Positions 14,684 to 17,763 of a DNA stretch of 17,763 bases are shown piece by piece (the first letter of the stretch is position 1; each line of letters begins with the position of its first letter). The notes beneath the pieces were generated by a model. The model was given only the letters and a program-made list of their open reading frames with translations. It was not told where the DNA came from and did no database searches. The DNA lies in contig CANRQH010000016.1 of NCBI GenBank assembly GCA_947632745.1, forward strand, positions 1-17,763, written 5' to 3'. The DNA comes from an uncultured Clostridia bacterium. GTDB lineage: Bacteria; Bacillota; Clostridia; TANB77; CAG-508. The translations under genes were made by a program, and so were the position numbers.

Positions 14684-15118
14684 TTATCCTTTTCTAAAAA
14701 ATTTTTTTATAAATTTTAAAAATTTCTTATACCATTTTTCTTCATATACAATTATTTCACTGCTTGAAACCAAATTATTCTTCTTTCTATTTTTAAACAA
14801 ATTATTTGGATTATATTTTTTAGTTAATTCCTCATTTAATTTATTTTCCTCTATTTTTTCACTTATTAAAATTTGTTCTCTTTGATAATTTGTTGCCCAA
14901 TAATCTCTAAACAATACTGCCAATATTGCTTTGGTTTCATCTAATAATATTTGATTTTCAAATGGAACAGATTTATTAATTTTATACTCATAGTTTTTAT
15001 CTGAAAATTTATTTAATGCTTGAATAATTTCTTGAGGTATCTTTTTTATTTCTTCATTTGGTACATATTTTAAAACTTCTAAAACCTCTGTATATGCCTT
15101 TTTATAATTATTGTCCAT
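14684..15118 (-). CDS. Uncharacterised small-family protein, coupled to the HEXXH gene
   Basis: No known function. This 144-aa protein has an N-terminal helical domain (KAYTEVLEVLKYVPNEE, IPQEIIQALNKFSDKNY, ETKAILAVLFRDYW, about residues 6-80). A charged linker with KKYNPNNLFKNRKKN follows, then a basic aromatic tail (EKWYKKFLKFIKKFFRKG). It aligns along the whole N-terminal domain and tail with the 185-aa protein at 9568-10125, so the window holds two members of one family. Its ATG overlaps the last 11 nt of the 661-aa gene (ATGGACAATAA), a layout that usually means translational coupling and matched production. The tail may attach it to membrane or an acidic partner, an inference from composition. 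I remember similar proteins as uncharacterised multi-copy families in gut Clostridia, but could not check this. Confidence 0.8.
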   Translation of the reverse strand: MDNNYKKAYTEVLEVLKYVPNEEIKKIPQEIIQALNKFSDKNYEYKINKSVPFENQILLDETKAILAVLFRDYWATNYQREQILISEKIEENKLNEELTKKYNPNNLFKNRKKNNLVSSSEIIVYEEKWYKKFLKFIKKFFRKG

Positions 15119-17093
15119 CTAAAGATTGTTCTCCTTCTTTTATTTTTTCTACTGTTTCTTGCAATACGGAAGTTGCTATCTTTTTACTTGTATATGGCTG
15201 ATTTACTGTTACTTGCCCTATTTTTTGTGTTTTGATTTCATAATCGTGTTCTAGATTATGTTCTTGATTATATTCTTTCATTTTTTGTGTAATCTCATTT
15301 GCTTTATTTATCAATTCACTTCTTTTTCTAGTTAATTCTGTATCTCTTTTTCCTATAACATCATTCATCATTTTATAATAATCTAGGCTTCTATATTCTT
15401 TAACAATCGAATTCAAACTTCTTAAATTTTGTTCTCCAACTGCATTATATAAAATACTTAGGTCTTCCCCTAGTCTTGCATCTTTAATTTCTTGAGAAAA
15501 AGCTTCTCTAAATTCTTGCGTTAACATATTTAGTTGTTCATATGATGTACTTCCTCTTGTTTTTGCTATTTTGGGATCATCAAATAGATATATTCCTTTT
15601 TTATGTAATTTTTCTGTCACTTCCATTGCTATATTTTGATGTACATTTTCAGAAAAAATTTCCCATTCTCTTAATTCATTACTAAAGTCTTCTTCTGGTG
15701 TTTCTTCGCTTTTAAAAGTATTTTCTTCAAAAACTTCAAATCCAGTTTTAATTGAAACTTTTTCTTTAGAAATAGGTTTTATACTAGCTTCAACTATATG
15801 TAAAATTTCATGTATACTATTTACATCTTTATATTCTTTTAAAAGTCTTAATATTGGTAAATGAATTATATTTAGGTCTTTATTAGTTCCATCGGCATTT
15901 TCAACGAAATTTGGTACAGCACATATCGTTCCTTCTTTTATCAAATCAACATTAAATTCATGATTTAAGACAAAATTATATTTTGATAATTTTTCCTTAG
16001 ATTCTACATAATTACTAGTTCTTATTAATAACTCTTCTTCTTTGGCTTTAAGTAATTTTTCTTTTATTTCATATATCTTTTTTACTATATCTTTATTAGG
16101 CCATATTCTTTTTGTTTCTTCACTATTTTCATATAATGAATAGTCATCCCCTAAATCTATTCCTTTTAGTTTAAAATATTCTATTCTTCTTTTTCTAATA
16201 TTTTTTGCATCATAGCTATTTTCATTAATTTTTTCATCATATTTTTCTTGAAAAAACTCTAATTTAGCTCCTGAAGAAAATGTACTACTATATATTTCAT
16301 CTGGATCTGCTTTTTCTAAAAATTGCCATATCATATTTGATTGTGAATTTAAAGCTTCTTCAATATTTTGTCTATCTTCTGTAGAAACATATTGCATAAT
16401 TTGTTTATAGAATTCTTTAATATATTCAATATTCAACTGACCTTCGATTTCTCGACAATCTACTATATATTTTTTTTCTTGTTCATGGTCTTTTTCCCAA
16501 TTATCATATTTTATTTTAAGGTTTTGAACAATTTCATAAATCTTCATTATTTGTTCCATAGCTGTTATGCCTTCTTTAGAAGATATTATTTGTTCATAAT
16601 TTAATGGCATTATATCTAATCCATATTGTTTAAGAATTTTGCATCTATTCTCTATCATATTTTTTCTTTGCCATTCATTTGCATTATTAAATTTTTCTTC
16701 ATCAAAGTCGAAAATTGGGCCTAAAGCTTGAAAACTATCCCAATCAAAAAAAGTTCTTAAAATATTTTTATGTTCTTGATTTAATGCATATGTTCCATCT
16801 TTATATACTTTGTCCGCTTCTTCCTTTGGAACTTCTTTACCAATTTCTTTTAAAAATTCAATTGCCAAAAGATCCTGTATTCTATTTTCTTCATAATTAT
16901 ATACGTTACGTATATCATTAGCTGTTATATATGGGTTTATTACGATTGATTGTAATCTATTTTCAATTACTTCTCGATGTTTTTCCCCATATACTTCAAC
17001 AATGGTATCTAATATTTTAGGTATTAAATCTTCTATATTTATTTCATATTTGTTAAATATGCTTTTATCGACTGTTCCTACATTTTCAAACAA
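15108..17093 (-). CDS. Uncharacterised large protein with HEXXH zinc-peptidase motif
   Basis: A 661-aa, mostly helical, probably cytoplasmic protein with no signal peptide or membrane helix. H428-E429-I-L-H432 (SIHEILHIVE) is an HEXXH motif in a predicted helix. It is followed by a strand-like KTGFEV and, 50 residues on, the helix EWEIFSENVHQNIAMEV, whose E482 (or E473/E476) could be the third zinc ligand of a gluzincin-like site. Residues 1-400 resemble nothing I can name; the end (about 590-630) is coiled-coil-like (ELTRKRSELINKANEITQKMKEY). Activity and substrate are unknown. The start is TTG with GAGG 7 nt upstream, and a promoter overlapped by a palindrome lies at 17111-17139. The stop overlaps the start of the 144-aa gene by 11 nt, so the two very likely work together. 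Confidence 0.78.
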   Translation of the reverse strand: MFENVGTVDKSIFNKYEINIEDLIPKILDTIVEVYGEKHREVIENRLQSIVINPYITANDIRNVYNYEENRIQDLLAIEFLKEIGKEVPKEEADKVYKDGTYALNQEHKNILRTFFDWDSFQALGPIFDFDEEKFNNANEWQRKNMIENRCKILKQYGLDIMPLNYEQIISSKEGITAMEQIMKIYEIVQNLKIKYDNWEKDHEQEKKYIVDCREIEGQLNIEYIKEFYKQIMQYVSTEDRQNIEEALNSQSNMIWQFLEKADPDEIYSSTFSSGAKLEFFQEKYDEKINENSYDAKNIRKRRIEYFKLKGIDLGDDYSLYENSEETKRIWPNKDIVKKIYEIKEKLLKAKEEELLIRTSNYVESKEKLSKYNFVLNHEFNVDLIKEGTICAVPNFVENADGTNKDLNIIHLPILRLLKEYKDVNSIHEILHIVEASIKPISKEKVSIKTGFEVFEENTFKSEETPEEDFSNELREWEIFSENVHQNIAMEVTEKLHKKGIYLFDDPKIAKTRGSTSYEQLNMLTQEFREAFSQEIKDARLGEDLSILYNAVGEQNLRSLNSIVKEYRSLDYYKMMNDVIGKRDTELTRKRSELINKANEITQKMKEYNQEHNLEHDYEIKTQKIGQVTVNQPYTSKKIATSVLQETVEKIKEGEQSLDGQ

Positions 17094-17110
17094 TTTTTTT
17101 CCTCTTTTCT

Positions 17111-17139
17111 ATTGTAAAAATATTTACATATATTGCCAT
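17111..17139 (-). promoter_or_regulatory. Candidate promoter of the HEXXH gene pair with operator-like palindrome
   Basis: On the minus strand, ATGGCA (17134-17139) and TACAAT (17111-17116) are separated by 17 nt. The palindrome TGTAAA-N4-TTTACA at 17113-17128 overlaps the -10 and spacer, a classic repressor position. The leader would be only about 13 nt. The match to the -35 consensus is modest (4 of 6). Confidence 0.45.
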
Positions 17140-17161
17140 GGTATTTTTTTATTGTATAAAT

Positions 17162-17509
17162 TTACACTATCTTATCTCCAAACTTTGCTCCTGCAAGTAA
17201 ATGATAATGTAAATGCATAACTTCTTGTCCAGAGTCTCTTCCTGAATTTACAATTATTCTATAACCATTTTCTTTAAATCCCATATTTTCTGCAATAATA
17301 TTTATTGCTTTGTGAATAGCCCAAATGTATTTTTCATCTTCATCTGAAATATTTGCTAAACAATCAATATGTTTTTTTGGTACAACCAAAATGTGAATTG
17401 GTGCTGCTGGGTTTATATCTTTAAAAGCATAAACAAATTCATCCTCATATACTTTGTCTCCTGGAATTTCTCCATTAATTATTTTACAAAATAAACAATC
17501 ATTATCCAT
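17162..17509 (-). CDS. HIT family (HINT-type) nucleotide hydrolase
   Basis: A 115-aa histidine-triad protein that hydrolyses adenosine phosphoramidate-type or aminoacyl-adenylate substrates in the cytoplasm. It has the CLFCKI start (C5, C8, a common zinc pair in this branch), AFKDINPAAPIHILVVPKKHI, and the HIT motif HLHYHLLAG (H99, H101, H103). Full length for the HINT class. The ATG has AAGGAAG about 7 nt upstream. It follows alaS by 60 nt on the same strand; a link with an aminoacyl-tRNA synthetase fits the known ability of HINT enzymes to act on aminoacyl-adenylates, but the neighbourhood alone does not prove it. It precedes the HEXXH gene by 68 nt. Confidence 0.94.
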   Translation of the reverse strand: MDNDCLFCKIINGEIPGDKVYEDEFVYAFKDINPAAPIHILVVPKKHIDCLANISDEDEKYIWAIHKAINIIAENMGFKENGYRIIVNSGRDSGQEVMHLHYHLLAGAKFGDKIV

Positions 17510-17539
17510 AATTAAACTTCCTTTCTATTTTTATTTTGA

Positions 17540-17572
17540 TGATGCTTTTGGGGACGGAGAAAAAAAGCATCA
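17540..17572. repeat. Inverted repeat overlapping the alaS stop codon
   Basis: TGATGCTTTT (17540-17549) and AAAAGCATCA (17563-17572) form a perfect 10-bp stem around the loop GGGGACGGAGAAA. The right arm contains the alaS TGA stop. No T run follows on either strand, so it is not a clear terminator. Confidence 0.6.
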
Positions 17573-17763
17573 CTCTAATATTGCTTTTATTCTTCTTACA
17601 CCTGATGAACTTGATTCTTCTTTTTTAATTTTAAAGTGTCCAAGTTCTTTTGTGTTTTCAACATGTGGTCCACCACATAGTTCAAGAGATACATCTCCTA
17701 TTTTATAAACTGTAACTATATCTCCATATTTTTCTATAAACATTGCTTCTGCACCCATAGCTA
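17570..17763 (-). CDS. alaS: Alanyl-tRNA synthetase, 3' end (partial, runs off right edge)
   Basis: The last 63 or so residues are visible, AMGAEAMFIEKYGD to GVRRIKAILE, open to the window edge. They match the second additional domain (tRNA_SAD) shared by AlaRS, ThrRS and AlaX editing proteins: GAxAxFxEKYGD is AlaRS-like, and ELCGGPHVENT carries the Cys and His zinc ligands of the editing site. Here Pro replaces the more usual Thr of CGGTHV. Translation stops right after SSSSGVRRIKAILE, whereas standard bacterial AlaRS continues about 200 residues through a coiled coil and the C-Ala/DHHA1 domain. So this is either a short AlaRS lacking C-Ala or a free-standing AlaX editing protein. The part that would decide lies outside the window. 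Confidence 0.8.
   Translation of the reverse strand, partial: AMGAEAMFIEKYGDIVTVYKIGDVSLELCGGPHVENTKELGHFKIKKEESSSSGVRRIKAILE

Noticed and set aside
17540..17572. Terminator for alaS
   Set aside because: The 10-bp stem has no following T run on either strand and includes the stop codon, so it is listed only as an inverted repeat.
1..17763. CRISPR arrays, tRNA or rRNA genes, transposases
   Set aside because: I looked for regularly spaced repeats, cloverleaf-like GC-rich segments and DDE or HUH transposase motifs and saw none.

Overview
The window is very AT-rich and tightly packed. Strong GGAGG-type ribosome binding sites, sigma-A-like promoters (TTGACA/TATAAT, 17-nt spacers) and AT-biased codons point to a low-GC Firmicute. 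DUF1540, an Asp23/Gls24-like domain, a single-anchor HtrA and an RsiV-like ectodomain protein suggest an anaerobic Clostridia-type bacterium, probably an uncultured gut or related lineage. All genes except the HtrA-like protease lie on the minus strand, so read right to left for transcription order.

Right end (17763 to 14353): the end of an alanyl-tRNA synthetase that stops right after its editing domain; a HIT-family hydrolase; a 661-residue uncharacterised protein with an HEXXH zinc-peptidase motif; a 144-residue protein whose start overlaps the previous stop by 11 nt; and a DUF1294 membrane protein. The HEXXH/144-aa pair is the best candidate for an undescribed system. A second protein of the same small family (185 aa, 9568-10125) sits elsewhere in the window, paired with an RsiV/DUF3298-like membrane protein.

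Centre (14352 to 8566): a 421-nt gene-free stretch with six DnaA-box-like sites within 98 bp, plus one outlier, next to very AT-rich DNA. It is followed by housekeeping genes: a rhodanese-like protein, LepA/EF4, tRNA methyltransferase TrmL and a TrmH/SpoU-family rRNA-type methyltransferase. Next come the 185-aa protein and its membrane-anchored partner, ending at a bidirectional terminator shared with the convergent protease gene.

Left half (8565 to 1): the HtrA-like protease carries a one-base frameshift in its membrane anchor, and TTTTCACA direct repeats lie upstream of its promoter. Then come a DUF1540 protein and a 200-nt imperfect inverted-repeat element. A three-gene set follows: a GT2 processive-type glycosyltransferase, a GT39-like membrane glycosyltransferase and a P-loop/Asp23-like fusion. 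After it is a strongly promoted alpha-glucan phosphorylase with its own terminator. The first 24 codons of a probable AAA ATPase of the OLD/Abi-like 'NFKSF' type run off the left edge, behind their own promoter.

All family assignments were made by reading motifs by eye, without database searches.
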